Origin: CAYQUC01 sp964514215
Lineage (GTDB): Bacteria > Pseudomonadota > Gammaproteobacteria > UBA6429 > Thiohalophilaceae
Length of the DNA stretch: 11,710 nucleotides
Assembly (NCBI GenBank): GCA_964514215.1
Contig: CAZEPW010000083.1
Coordinates: 1-11,710, forward strand
Reading direction: 5' to 3'
This document shows, in pieces, positions 5,686 to 11,710 of this stretch (position 1 is its first letter; each line of letters starts with the position of its first letter). The position numbers and the translations under genes are program-made. Under the pieces are notes generated by a model that was not told where the DNA came from, did no database searches, and saw nothing but the letters and a program-made list of their open reading frames with translations.

Positions 5686-6468
5686 TTATTCTGCCCACCC
5701 AATTTCACCAGCTGTTACCGTTCCCACTAGTGTTTGATTCAAGCTGTTTGGCATTATCATTGTTGTCTCGGTTAGAGGAATTCGTGCGCCCATGATCTCG
5801 GCTAACTCTTGTGGGTGTAGTGGTTTTTTATCGGGTTTGGCATAACCTTGTGGAAATATTGGATAGCCGTCTTCGAGAGAATATTTATCTGTTGCGCCGA
5901 TGGTATGTAATAGCTCATGAGTAATAACGACATTATTTTTTTGGTTATACAAGCGACTGGCATAGGCATTAACAATACCAAGCTTACCTTTTTTGAGTCC
6001 TAAAGAATGAGCTAATTGTTGTTTTGAATCGGGATCATAATAAACAACAAAAATTTTAATATCGGGTGAAGGACCGGTATAATTATTGTGTTGATAAGCC
6101 CAGTAGCGAATTTTTAAACTCCAAAACATGACTTTTAAAATATTACCATTTTCTGGTGGAGCAGGTGGTTTGTCTAAGACAACCGGGGCTAATTTAACTT
6201 GCAGTGGGGTATTAATTTTAATTTTAAAATAATCTGCTTCTTCAGCGATAAATTCTTCAATTGGAGCAAAGGTTTTTTCTTTTAAATAGTTAATATAGCG
6301 AGTTGTTTTTTTACTGCCATCGCCATTAATAGGATAAACCACCATCCATAATGGCTCATCCCAATCGGTACTGCGTAGATCACTAAGCCAGGTATACATT
6401 GCAACAATAAAAAGAACAATAAGTAAAATAAGTATACGAATATATCGAAACAAACTACGAATAGTCAT
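5686..6468 (-). CDS. Membrane-anchored putative zinc metallopeptidase
   Basis: The 260-residue protein has a basic N-terminus and one hydrophobic helix at about 10-28, with no obvious cleavage site, so the rest is probably anchored on the periplasmic side. The zinc-binding motif is HELLHTIGATD at 184-194: His184, catalytic Glu185, His188 and a possible third ligand Asp194, the HExxHxxGxxD layout known from snapalysin-like zincins. A Met at 226 (AEIMGAR) could be the Met-turn of metzincins. The middle has a Pro-rich linker (KPPAPPENG, 100-108) and aromatic stretches. I recognise it only as a conserved-hypothetical style zincin; substrate unknown. It is transcribed away from the chelatase gene, with 99 bp between starts, and collides with the PilZ gene. 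Confidence 0.75.
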   Translation of the reverse strand: MTIRSLFRYIRILILLIVLFIVAMYTWLSDLRSTDWDEPLWMVVYPINGDGSKKTTRYINYLKEKTFAPIEEFIAEEADYFKIKINTPLQVKLAPVVLDKPPAPPENGNILKVMFWSLKIRYWAYQHNNYTGPSPDIKIFVVYYDPDSKQQLAHSLGLKKGKLGIVNAYASRLYNQKNNVVITHELLHTIGATDKYSLEDGYPIFPQGYAKPDKKPLHPQELAEIMGARIPLTETTMIMPNSLNQTLVGTVTAGEIGWAE

Positions 6469-6567
6469 AATAATTGCTTAGGCCAAGATTAGGGTGATAA
6501 GAAGATACAGTTTATAATAGACTAATTATGATAAACTAGTTTAAATAGCAATAAAATAGCCAATCGA
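6469..6567. promoter_or_regulatory. Divergent promoter region, peptidase and chelatase genes
   Basis: This 99-bp spacer must contain the start sites of both flanking transcripts. On the plus strand TATAAT at 6513-6518 and TATGAT at 6527-6532 are good -10 hexamers for the chelatase gene, but neither has a strong -35 at 16-18 bp. Both genes lack strong Shine-Dalgarno sequences. No operator-like palindrome stands out. Confidence 0.35.
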
Positions 6568-6951
6568 ATGAAAAAATCATTAATTGTTGTCGCACACGGT
6601 AGCCGACGTAAAGAGTCCAATGACGAATTAATTGCCATCGCAAAAAAATTATCCGCGTCGATGATTAGTGATTTCTCAGATGTGCATTATGGATTTTTAG
6701 AGCTAGCTGAGCCATCCATTCCTGATGCAATTACCCAGTGCATTCATTCTGGTGCCGAATCAGTTACGGTGCTGCCGTATTTTTTATCAGCAGGACGGCA
6801 TGTAACGATTGATATTCCTAACGAGGTTTTAAAAGTACAGCAATTGTATCCTAAATGTTCAATTGTTATCACGCCATATTTAGGTGCTGCCGATGGCTTA
6901 ATCGATGTTATTGCTAGAGTCGCTTTAACAAATTCGAATCATTTGGGCTAA
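6568..6951 (+). CDS. Short CbiX/SirB-type sirohydrochlorin chelatase
   Basis: Family members insert Co or Fe into sirohydrochlorin, on the route to vitamin B12 or siroheme. At 127 residues it matches the single-domain short form (CbiXS), which works as a homodimer, rather than the two-domain CbiXL. The N-terminal strand ends in VVAHGSRRKESN with metal-binding His10; GFLELAEPSIPDAI (42-55) is the typical second motif; and VLPYFLSAGRHVTIDIP (68-84) carries the second His ligand, His78. There is no His-rich tail or 4Fe-4S motif. Metal choice cannot be read from sequence. Siroheme serves sulfite and nitrite reductases (including Dsr), so an iron role would fit a sulfur oxidiser, but no other tetrapyrrole gene is nearby. 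It is 6 bp upstream of the DUF3301 gene, so the two are probably co-transcribed. Confidence 0.9.
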   Translation: MKKSLIVVAHGSRRKESNDELIAIAKKLSASMISDFSDVHYGFLELAEPSIPDAITQCIHSGAESVTVLPYFLSAGRHVTIDIPNEVLKVQQLYPKCSIVITPYLGAADGLIDVIARVALTNSNHLG

Positions 6952-6957
6952 CACACC

Positions 6958-7281
6958 ATGAGTGAATATTTATTTAGTTTGTTGCTTATTTTTATTGTTT
7001 GGTATGTTGTTGAAAACATCCGAGTAAAAGAGATAGCCGTTAAACATTGCAAACGGTTATGTTTATCACAGCAATTTAGCTTATTGGATGAAACGGTAGA
7101 AAAATTTTCAACTCGGCCAATGCGGGAGCAATCGGGCTTATTAAAATTACTTCGTATATACTCGTTTCAGTACACTTTAGATGATCTACAGCGCCACCAA
7201 GGTAAAGTAACCATGTTGGGTCATCGGGTGGTTCGGGTTGAATTTGAGCATGATGAGTATTTGCAAACCTTAAATGCCTAA
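6958..7281 (+). CDS. DUF3301-type small membrane-anchored protein
   Basis: The 107 residues begin with one hydrophobic helix (about 4-19), then a basic helical segment with two Cys (31, 35), a central FSLLDETVEKFS segment (40-51), and a C-terminal beta-rich part with RIYSFQYT (66-73), QGKVTMLGHRVVRVEFE (81-97). This order, including the LLDxTV and RxYxFEY-like motifs, is what I know of the DUF3301 family of gammaproteobacterial proteins, whose function is unknown. The bulk is likely cytosolic or periplasmic next to the inner membrane; topology is not determined. It follows the chelatase by 6 bp and probably shares its transcript and perhaps translation coupling, since its own Shine-Dalgarno is weak. 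Confidence 0.82.
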   Translation: MSEYLFSLLLIFIVWYVVENIRVKEIAVKHCKRLCLSQQFSLLDETVEKFSTRPMREQSGLLKLLRIYSFQYTLDDLQRHQGKVTMLGHRVVRVEFEHDEYLQTLNA

Positions 7282-7468
7282 TTTTTGTTTTCTATACAAA
7301 TCAAACACTTAGCTATTACACCTTAATTAACCAAGGTTATATCGTACTTTTATTAGACATTTTTTATCTAATGCTGCCCAAATTTCCTTGATCAATCATA
7401 GCAGAAGGATTACGGTTTAATCTCGTTGGTGATTTGGATAAATCCCTCTATTAATATAATGTTTTTTC

Positions 7469-7512
7469 CCTCTCCGTTAGGCATTGAACTTCTTGATTGA
7501 GAGGTTTTTTTT
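7469..7512 (+). terminator. Rho-independent terminator, plus strand
   Basis: CCTCTC (7469-7474) and GAGAGG (7499-7504) form a 6-bp GC-rich stem followed at once by eight T residues. The 24-base loop is long, which weakens the case, but the stem and uninterrupted T-tract are in the right order for a plus-strand transcript coming from the chelatase-DUF3301 pair or from a small RNA. Confidence 0.6.
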
Positions 7513-7550
7513 GTCTGCATTTTTGTTATATTCTTAAAAATAATTAACCG

Positions 7551-7590
7551 AGCTTGCTATAAAAATCCTTGTTATTTTTTATACCAAGCT
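7551..7590. repeat. AT-rich inverted repeat upstream of the AAA ATPase gene
   Basis: AGCTTGCTATAAAAAT (7551-7566) faces ATTTTTTATACCAAGCT (7574-7590) across a 7-base loop. The arms match except for one C-C mismatch and one extra base. It ends 42 bases before the AAA start codon. It could be a foldback remnant of a mobile repeat or a leader structure for the AAA gene. Confidence 0.5.
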
Positions 7591-7632
7591 GATATAAATT
7601 TAATAACAAAACACGACCAATGGGATGAGTGA

Positions 7633-9120
7633 ATGAATGATAGTCATGAATTAGAGTTATTAATAAAATCTCACATTCCCATTATTGCAATTGAAACCAA
7701 AGAAGAAAAACGCGTTATTGAGTTATTTAAAACCATTCAAAAACGTCTCAATGTGGCGACATTTCAGTGGACTTTAACGGAAGGGTTAAATTCCGTCATG
7801 TTAAGTTTTGAAAATGAACACCGTTACACCAAACCTGAAGATTTACTGCGGCATATAAAATTAAACACGGACGCAGGAATTTATATTTTAACGGATTTTC
7901 ACAGCTTTCTTGAAGAACCATTACTGGTGCGGTTATTAAAAGATATTGCGCTGGATTACGATGTTATTAAAAAGACGATTATTTTTCTCGGACACGATAT
8001 TGAAGTTCCTGGAGATATTCAAAACTATTGCGCTGATTTTGAAATTAGTTTACCCGACAGTAAAGCTCTTGAATTAATCGTTAAAAGAGTCGCTAAATCC
8101 TGGTCTGAGCAAAACGCACAGCAAAAAGTTCGAGTTGATCCTAAAGCTTACGAAATGTTATTAGGCAATTTAACCGGTTTAACGTCGGCTGAAGCAAAGC
8201 GCTTAACGCGCAAAGCCATTTTTGATGATGGTATTATCGACCAATCTGATTTACCGGAGTTAATGAAAGCGAAATACAACTTATTAAATAATAAAGGTGT
8301 ATTGCAATACGAATTTGATACCGAGCAGTTTGCCAATGTTGGTGGTTTACGTGAATTAAAAAATTGGTTGGATATTCGATATACGGCTTTTGTAAAAAAC
8401 AAACAAGATGTTGCCGATGATATTTTTGATGTACCCAAGGGCGTATTATTACTTGGCGTGCAAGGTTGTGGTAAGAGTTTGGCAGCTAAGGCTGTTGCTG
8501 GACGATGGAATTTACCATTATTAAGACTTGATTTTGGTGCGATTTATAATAAATTTCACGGTGAGACAGAGCGCAATATTCGAGAGTCGCTGAAAATGTC
8601 TGAATCCATGTCACCGTGTGTGCTTTGGATTGATGAAATTGAAAAAGGTTTTTCAACCAACGATAGTGATGGCGGTACTTCGAGTCGGGTTCTCGGAACG
8701 TTATTAACCTGGATGGCTGAAAAAAGTAAATCGGTTTTTTTAGTCGCGACCGCGAATGATATTCAATCTTTACCACCGGAATTGGTTCGCAAAGGTCGTT
8801 TTGATGAAATATTTTTTGTTGATCTACCAAAACATTCTGTTCGCGATTTGATTTTCAAAATACACCTTGAAAAACGCAAACAAGATATTAGCGTTTTAAA
8901 TATTGGTCAATATGCTCAAATCTCCGATGGTTTTTCAGGCGCAGAAATTGAACAGGCAGTTGTTGCTGCATTGTATGCTGCTCGAGCAAAACAACAACAA
9001 TTAAATGATTCCCATATACTCGATCAAATTAAAAATTCAAAGCCATTATCGGTGGTGATGTCTGAACGAATAACGGCATTACGTGATTGGGCTAGTGATC
9101 GGACGGTTCCGGCTGATTAG
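7633..9120 (+). CDS. Ycf46-like AAA family ATPase
   Basis: The 495-residue protein has an N-terminal half (1-200) that begins with a stretch like IPIIAIETKEEKRV and includes a Walker B-like ILTDFH (85-90) but no P-loop, suggesting a degenerate ATPase domain. The second half is a standard AAA module: VGGLRELKNWL (236-246), Walker A GVQGCGKS (275-282), pore-region FGAIYNKFHGETERNIR (301-317), Walker B VLWIDEIE (330-337), sensor 1 ATAN (372-375), arginine-finger segment VRKGRFDE (385-392), and sensor 2 region GFSGAEIE (433-440). This arrangement is that of Ycf46, known from plastids and cyanobacteria, where Synechocystis Ycf46 has been linked to CO2 utilisation, and also found in proteobacteria. 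It is probably a cytosolic ring-forming remodeller. The substrate is unknown. It appears to be transcribed alone. Confidence 0.85.
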   Translation: MNDSHELELLIKSHIPIIAIETKEEKRVIELFKTIQKRLNVATFQWTLTEGLNSVMLSFENEHRYTKPEDLLRHIKLNTDAGIYILTDFHSFLEEPLLVRLLKDIALDYDVIKKTIIFLGHDIEVPGDIQNYCADFEISLPDSKALELIVKRVAKSWSEQNAQQKVRVDPKAYEMLLGNLTGLTSAEAKRLTRKAIFDDGIIDQSDLPELMKAKYNLLNNKGVLQYEFDTEQFANVGGLRELKNWLDIRYTAFVKNKQDVADDIFDVPKGVLLLGVQGCGKSLAAKAVAGRWNLPLLRLDFGAIYNKFHGETERNIRESLKMSESMSPCVLWIDEIEKGFSTNDSDGGTSSRVLGTLLTWMAEKSKSVFLVATANDIQSLPPELVRKGRFDEIFFVDLPKHSVRDLIFKIHLEKRKQDISVLNIGQYAQISDGFSGAEIEQAVVAALYAARAKQQQLNDSHILDQIKNSKPLSVVMSERITALRDWASDRTVPAD

Positions 9121-9317
9121 CTGGGCAACCTTATTTTACCTCGAGATTTGCACAGAATAACGGCTCTTTTTTAAGCACAAATTTTAAAATAGCCGTCATT
9201 CCGATAATATTTTATCTTACACCAAGCTGAAATTAGTCAATTTGGATTGCGAGTTAATGCAACAAGTCGTTATTACTCGCGAAACAAATGCCATCTTTCT
9301 TGGTAATAGTTATCCTG
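9121..9317. other. Convergent intergenic region with two inverted repeats
   Basis: Between the converging AAA and rhodanese genes there is no coding sequence. ACGGCT (9160-9165) and AGCCGT (9191-9196) bracket an AT-rich inner stem (TTTT against AAAA). GCGAGT (9249-9254) and ACTCGC (9275-9280) form a second stem, extended by AAT/ATT past a bulged T. Neither is followed by a good T-tract in either direction. They may be mRNA 3'-end structures or remnants of a small repeat element. Confidence 0.4.
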
Positions 9318-10208
9318 CTATCTTGGGTTTGCGCCTTTAATTAAAGGATTGCTGAGTGCTTGGCCGTATTCAGCCATGGAACCATCATATAATCTGACAT
9401 TTGTAAAACCTAAGTTTTTTAAAGTCATGTAGGTTTGGCTAGCGCGGTGGCCACTTTGACAATAAACAATCACTTGGGCATCTTTATCGGTAACGCCCAC
9501 GGCTTGTAAATTTTTCATGATGTCCGCTGATTTTTGCTGTTTAAAACCATCATCAAAGTTGACGGATTGTTGCCATGGAAACCATTTAGCACCGGGAACA
9601 TGACCACTACGGCGATTTTTTGGGTTACCAAAATATTCTTCTTTAGAACGAACATCGAGAATCACGGTTTTAGAATCTTTTGAGGCTGCGCTAACATCAG
9701 CCAAGCTCGCTAATGTGACTGAAGTCGATTTAGACGGTGTATAAGTTGCCTTAGTCGGATTAATTACCTTATTGGTCACTTTATAGTTATTTAAAACCCA
9801 AGTGACTAAGCCGCCATCTAAAATGGCTAGTTTTTTATGTCCCAGTCGTTCTAACTCCCAATATAAGCGTGAAGCATGTAGGCCACCCATGTCGTCATAA
9901 ATCACGATATCGTTTTTTTCTGTGATGCCCATATAGGATAATAGCTTGACGATATTATCTGAGCCAATACTTTTTGATATGCGTTTTTTGTTTCTTTGAT
10001 TAATCGCGCGATAGGGTAAATATAAGGCATTGGGTAAATGAAAGCGTTGGTATTGAGTTTCATCGCTCATATCAATAATAACAAGATCGCTATTATTTAA
10101 CTTGTTTTGTAGTGCTTTGCTATCAATAAAGACTGTTGCAGCATATGATTGACCAAGAGATGTTAGGGTAAAGACTAGAATTAAGGTGAGTTTTTTTATA
10201 TGCTTCAT
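9318..10208 (-). CDS. Periplasmic tandem-domain rhodanese (sulfurtransferase)
   Basis: Rhodaneses move a sulfane sulfur from donors such as thiosulfate or 3-mercaptopyruvate to an acceptor thiol. The 296-residue product has a Sec signal peptide, cleaved probably after SYA (residue 23), so it acts in the periplasm. Domain 1 (about 25-145) has the fold landmarks VIIDMSDETQYQRFHLPNA and LDGGLVTW, but its active-site loop reads YDDMGGLHASR with Asp105 where Cys would be, so it is non-catalytic. Domain 2 (about 165-285) has ILDVRSKEEY, GHVPGA, and the loop CQSGHRAS with catalytic Cys250, then YDGSMAEYG. This inactive-plus-active pairing is normal for two-domain rhodaneses. The loop CxxGxR favours thiosulfate-type activity, but substrate needs a test. 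AAAGGA lies about 11 bases before the start. It is divergent from the zinc-finger gene. Confidence 0.93.
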   Translation of the reverse strand: MKHIKKLTLILVFTLTSLGQSYAATVFIDSKALQNKLNNSDLVIIDMSDETQYQRFHLPNALYLPYRAINQRNKKRISKSIGSDNIVKLLSYMGITEKNDIVIYDDMGGLHASRLYWELERLGHKKLAILDGGLVTWVLNNYKVTNKVINPTKATYTPSKSTSVTLASLADVSAASKDSKTVILDVRSKEEYFGNPKNRRSGHVPGAKWFPWQQSVNFDDGFKQQKSADIMKNLQAVGVTDKDAQVIVYCQSGHRASQTYMTLKNLGFTNVRLYDGSMAEYGQALSNPLIKGANPR

Positions 10209-10268
10209 GATTGTTCGATTCCTTTGTATCTAAATTAATTAATAGCTAAATTTCAAGGCGAGCTGATT
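10209..10268. promoter_or_regulatory. Divergent promoter region, rhodanese and zinc-finger genes
   Basis: Only 60 bp separate the two start codons, so the promoters must overlap or extend into coding DNA. AAAGGA serves the rhodanese and AAGGCGAG, about 8 bases before the ATG at 10269, serves the plus-strand gene. I cannot assign -35 and -10 boxes with confidence. Confidence 0.35.
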
Positions 10269-11705
10269 ATGGCCCAAATTGTGTGTAAATACCACAACGA
10301 ACGACCTGCAAAGTGGTATTGTGAGCCTTGCCAAATTAATTTTTGTTCAAGTTGTATACCTCGTAGAGCAATTTATGCTGCTGTTAAATGTCCAATTTGT
10401 CATCAGGACGTTGAGGCGCTAGCTGCTGAAAATAGCATCGAATCTTTTTGGAATCGGTTACCACTTTTTTTCTTATACCCTATAAAATTTTCATCGCTAC
10501 TATTTTTATTATTGCTGAGCTTAATGTCATTGGGCATTGAATATGATCCAATTTTAGCAATATCCATTCCTATTTTTGTCATTATATTTTTCTTTCGTTA
10601 TGCCTATATTTCGCTTGAACAAACTGCAAAAGGGCATATGGAAATTCCAGGGTTTTCAATTGATATTTTATTAAATCAACTGGACATTCCGCTAAAACAA
10701 ATTTTAATTATTGTTGCTGCTATTGCGGTTAATTTTACGGTTTATGATGTTTTTGGAAAAGCGGCTTTTATTGTCACACTACTATTAAGTATCGTTGCAG
10801 CACCGGCAAGTATTATGGTGTTAGCAACAGAATACAGTTTTTTTAGAGCATTTAACCCTTTAATCATTGCCCGGCTGATTATACGACTTGGAAAATCGTA
10901 TGCTATATTATGTGCATTTTTAGCCTTGTTAATGCTCAGTAGCGAAGTTAGTTTTAGTTTTATGTCCAAAGTCATTCCGGCCAAATATCTTTGGCCAGAG
11001 TATTTTTTTATAAATATGTACTTCATTTTAATTATGTATAGCATGATGGGGTATGTGATTTTTCAGCATCATGAACAGTTAGGTTTTGAAATAGAAGTTG
11101 ATTTGGATCAGCATGTAGCCGATGATGATTTAGCAATAGATAAAAACAAACATGAGTCTATCGTCCAAGCTGAGATTTTGCTTAAAGAAGGAAAAGTTGA
11201 ATTGGCAGTAGAGGTTTTGTCCAAAGCAATTAAAAGCTTTCCTGCCGATTTCAGTCTCAAGGCAATGTATCATAAGTTATTAAAAGTAACAGGCAATACT
11301 ACAGAGTTAGAATTGCATGCGTCTAACTATATTGAACGATCATTAATGAGTCATAAGCAAGCATTGGCGATTGACGTGTTTATTGAAACCAGAGAAATTA
11401 TACCAACGTTTCTTCCCGACAAAGCAAAAAATCGATATGAGTTGGCATTATCACTTAATGAAAAAAATTATTCAGAATATGCTTTGGCTTGTGTTAATAA
11501 TCTCCACCGCGATTTTCCTAGTTACGATGGCGTTATAAAAGCCTATTTTTTAGCAGCCAAAATAATGTGTGAAAAACTTGGTGATGATGATAAAGCCATT
11601 ACGGTGCTTGAATTTGTTTTAGGTAATTACAGTGTTAATGAATTAAAACAAGAAATGCTCGATTATATTGAAATGATAAAAAACCTTAATAATACTTCTG
11701 ATTAA
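10269..11705 (+). CDS. Zinc-finger, multi-pass membrane, TPR-like protein of unknown function
   Basis: The 478 residues divide into three parts. Residues 1-50 are a B-box-like zinc-binding segment with C6, H9, C18, C21, C26, C29, C41, C44 and H45, enough ligands for two zinc sites. Residues about 70-266 contain roughly six hydrophobic helices (about 72-90, 96-115, 144-158, 165-187, 210-228, 245-266), so the protein sits in the inner membrane. Residues about 290-475 are helical with TPR character, for example AEILLKEGKVELAVEVLSKAIKSFPAD (302-327) and a repeat-like segment near 430-470 (CEKLGDDDKAITVLEFVL). Both ends are probably cytosolic if the helix count is even. The layout suggests a membrane scaffold or adaptor; function is not known. 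It has its own good Shine-Dalgarno and ends 5 bases before the window edge. Confidence 0.8.
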   Translation: MAQIVCKYHNERPAKWYCEPCQINFCSSCIPRRAIYAAVKCPICHQDVEALAAENSIESFWNRLPLFFLYPIKFSSLLFLLLLSLMSLGIEYDPILAISIPIFVIIFFFRYAYISLEQTAKGHMEIPGFSIDILLNQLDIPLKQILIIVAAIAVNFTVYDVFGKAAFIVTLLLSIVAAPASIMVLATEYSFFRAFNPLIIARLIIRLGKSYAILCAFLALLMLSSEVSFSFMSKVIPAKYLWPEYFFINMYFILIMYSMMGYVIFQHHEQLGFEIEVDLDQHVADDDLAIDKNKHESIVQAEILLKEGKVELAVEVLSKAIKSFPADFSLKAMYHKLLKVTGNTTELELHASNYIERSLMSHKQALAIDVFIETREIIPTFLPDKAKNRYELALSLNEKNYSEYALACVNNLHRDFPSYDGVIKAYFLAAKIMCEKLGDDDKAITVLEFVLGNYSVNELKQEMLDYIEMIKNLNNTSD

Positions 11706-11710
11706 TTAAC

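Larger units (their letters stand above)
7282..7632. other. Non-coding region with a row of small hairpins
   Basis: I see no protein gene in these 351 bases. From left to right: ACCTT/AAGGT near 7320-7336; ATTAGA (7352-7357) with TCTAAT (7367-7372); GATTA (7408-7412) with TAATC (7418-7422), preceded by AAGGAT; GATTT (7431-7435) with AAATC (7440-7444), presenting GGAT in a 4-base loop; then a terminator ending in eight T, and the AT-rich inverted repeat at 7551-7590. The stretch could be the long 3' end of the chelatase-DUF3301 mRNA, or a separate small RNA ending at the terminator. Confidence 0.45.

Noticed and set aside
8148..8830. Minus-strand open frames inside the AAA gene
   Set aside because: They are antisense to conserved AAA motifs and have no recognisable protein features.
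7580..9229. Shared ACCAAGCTGA at 7583-7592 and 9220-9229 as copies of one dispersed repeat
   Set aside because: A 10-base match occurs by chance many times in a window of this size, and the flanks do not align well.

Overview
The window is AT-rich bacterial chromosome. The gene set points to a gammaproteobacterium: a DUF3301-type protein, a proteobacterial (class I) phosphoribulokinase, cofactor-independent phosphoglycerate mutase and a short CbiX-type chelatase. Phosphoribulokinase, a periplasmic tandem rhodanese, a siroheme-type chelatase and a large periplasmic multiheme cytochrome together would suit a sulfur- or metal-oxidising chemolithoautotroph, for example a Thiotrichales/Beggiatoa-like lineage. 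That placement is inference from gene content; no marker gene here fixes the taxon. I saw no rRNA, tRNA, CRISPR array, complete IS element, phage gene or restriction/defence locus.

Layout. Positions 1-2175: a minus-strand gene for an exported multiheme c-type cytochrome with 18 haem-binding motifs, built largely from three tandem 4-haem units. A strong hairpin lies just after its stop. Its roughly 520-base upstream region has no convincing gene, but holds an inverted-repeat cluster and a plus-strand terminator with no matching gene. Positions 2176-2662: a small unknown protein (minus strand), then a regulatory region with a 19-bp inverted-repeat pair, a CRP/Vfr-like palindrome and a hairpin before gpmI. 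Positions 2663-5681 (plus strand): gpmI, a phosphoribulokinase with unusual active-site residues and an insertion, and a single-domain PilZ protein. Positions 5686-6468 (minus): a membrane-anchored putative zinc peptidase, convergent with the PilZ gene (4 bp apart) and divergent from the next pair. Positions 6568-7281 (plus): a CbiX/SirB-type chelatase and a DUF3301 protein, 6 bp apart. Positions 7282-7632: a non-coding stretch with several hairpins, a terminator and an AT-rich inverted repeat. Positions 7633-9120 (plus): a Ycf46-like AAA ATPase. Positions 9318-10208 (minus): a periplasmic tandem rhodanese, convergent with the AAA gene. Positions 10269-11705 (plus): a zinc-finger/membrane/TPR protein, divergent from the rhodanese.

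How the genes might work together. GpmI (3-phosphoglycerate to 2-phosphoglycerate) and phosphoribulokinase (ribulose-5-phosphate to RuBP) sit on either side of 3-phosphoglycerate, the product of Rubisco, and are consecutive on one strand, so a central-carbon operon is plausible. Ycf46 has been linked to CO2 utilisation in cyanobacteria, so a Ycf46-like gene in a window with phosphoribulokinase is suggestive, but the two are separated by other transcription units. The cytochrome, rhodanese and chelatase are compatible with sulfur or electron-transfer metabolism but are not one operon. The most unusual items are the tandemly expanded cytochrome, the variant phosphoribulokinase and the structured non-coding stretches at 1747-2160 and 7350-7590.
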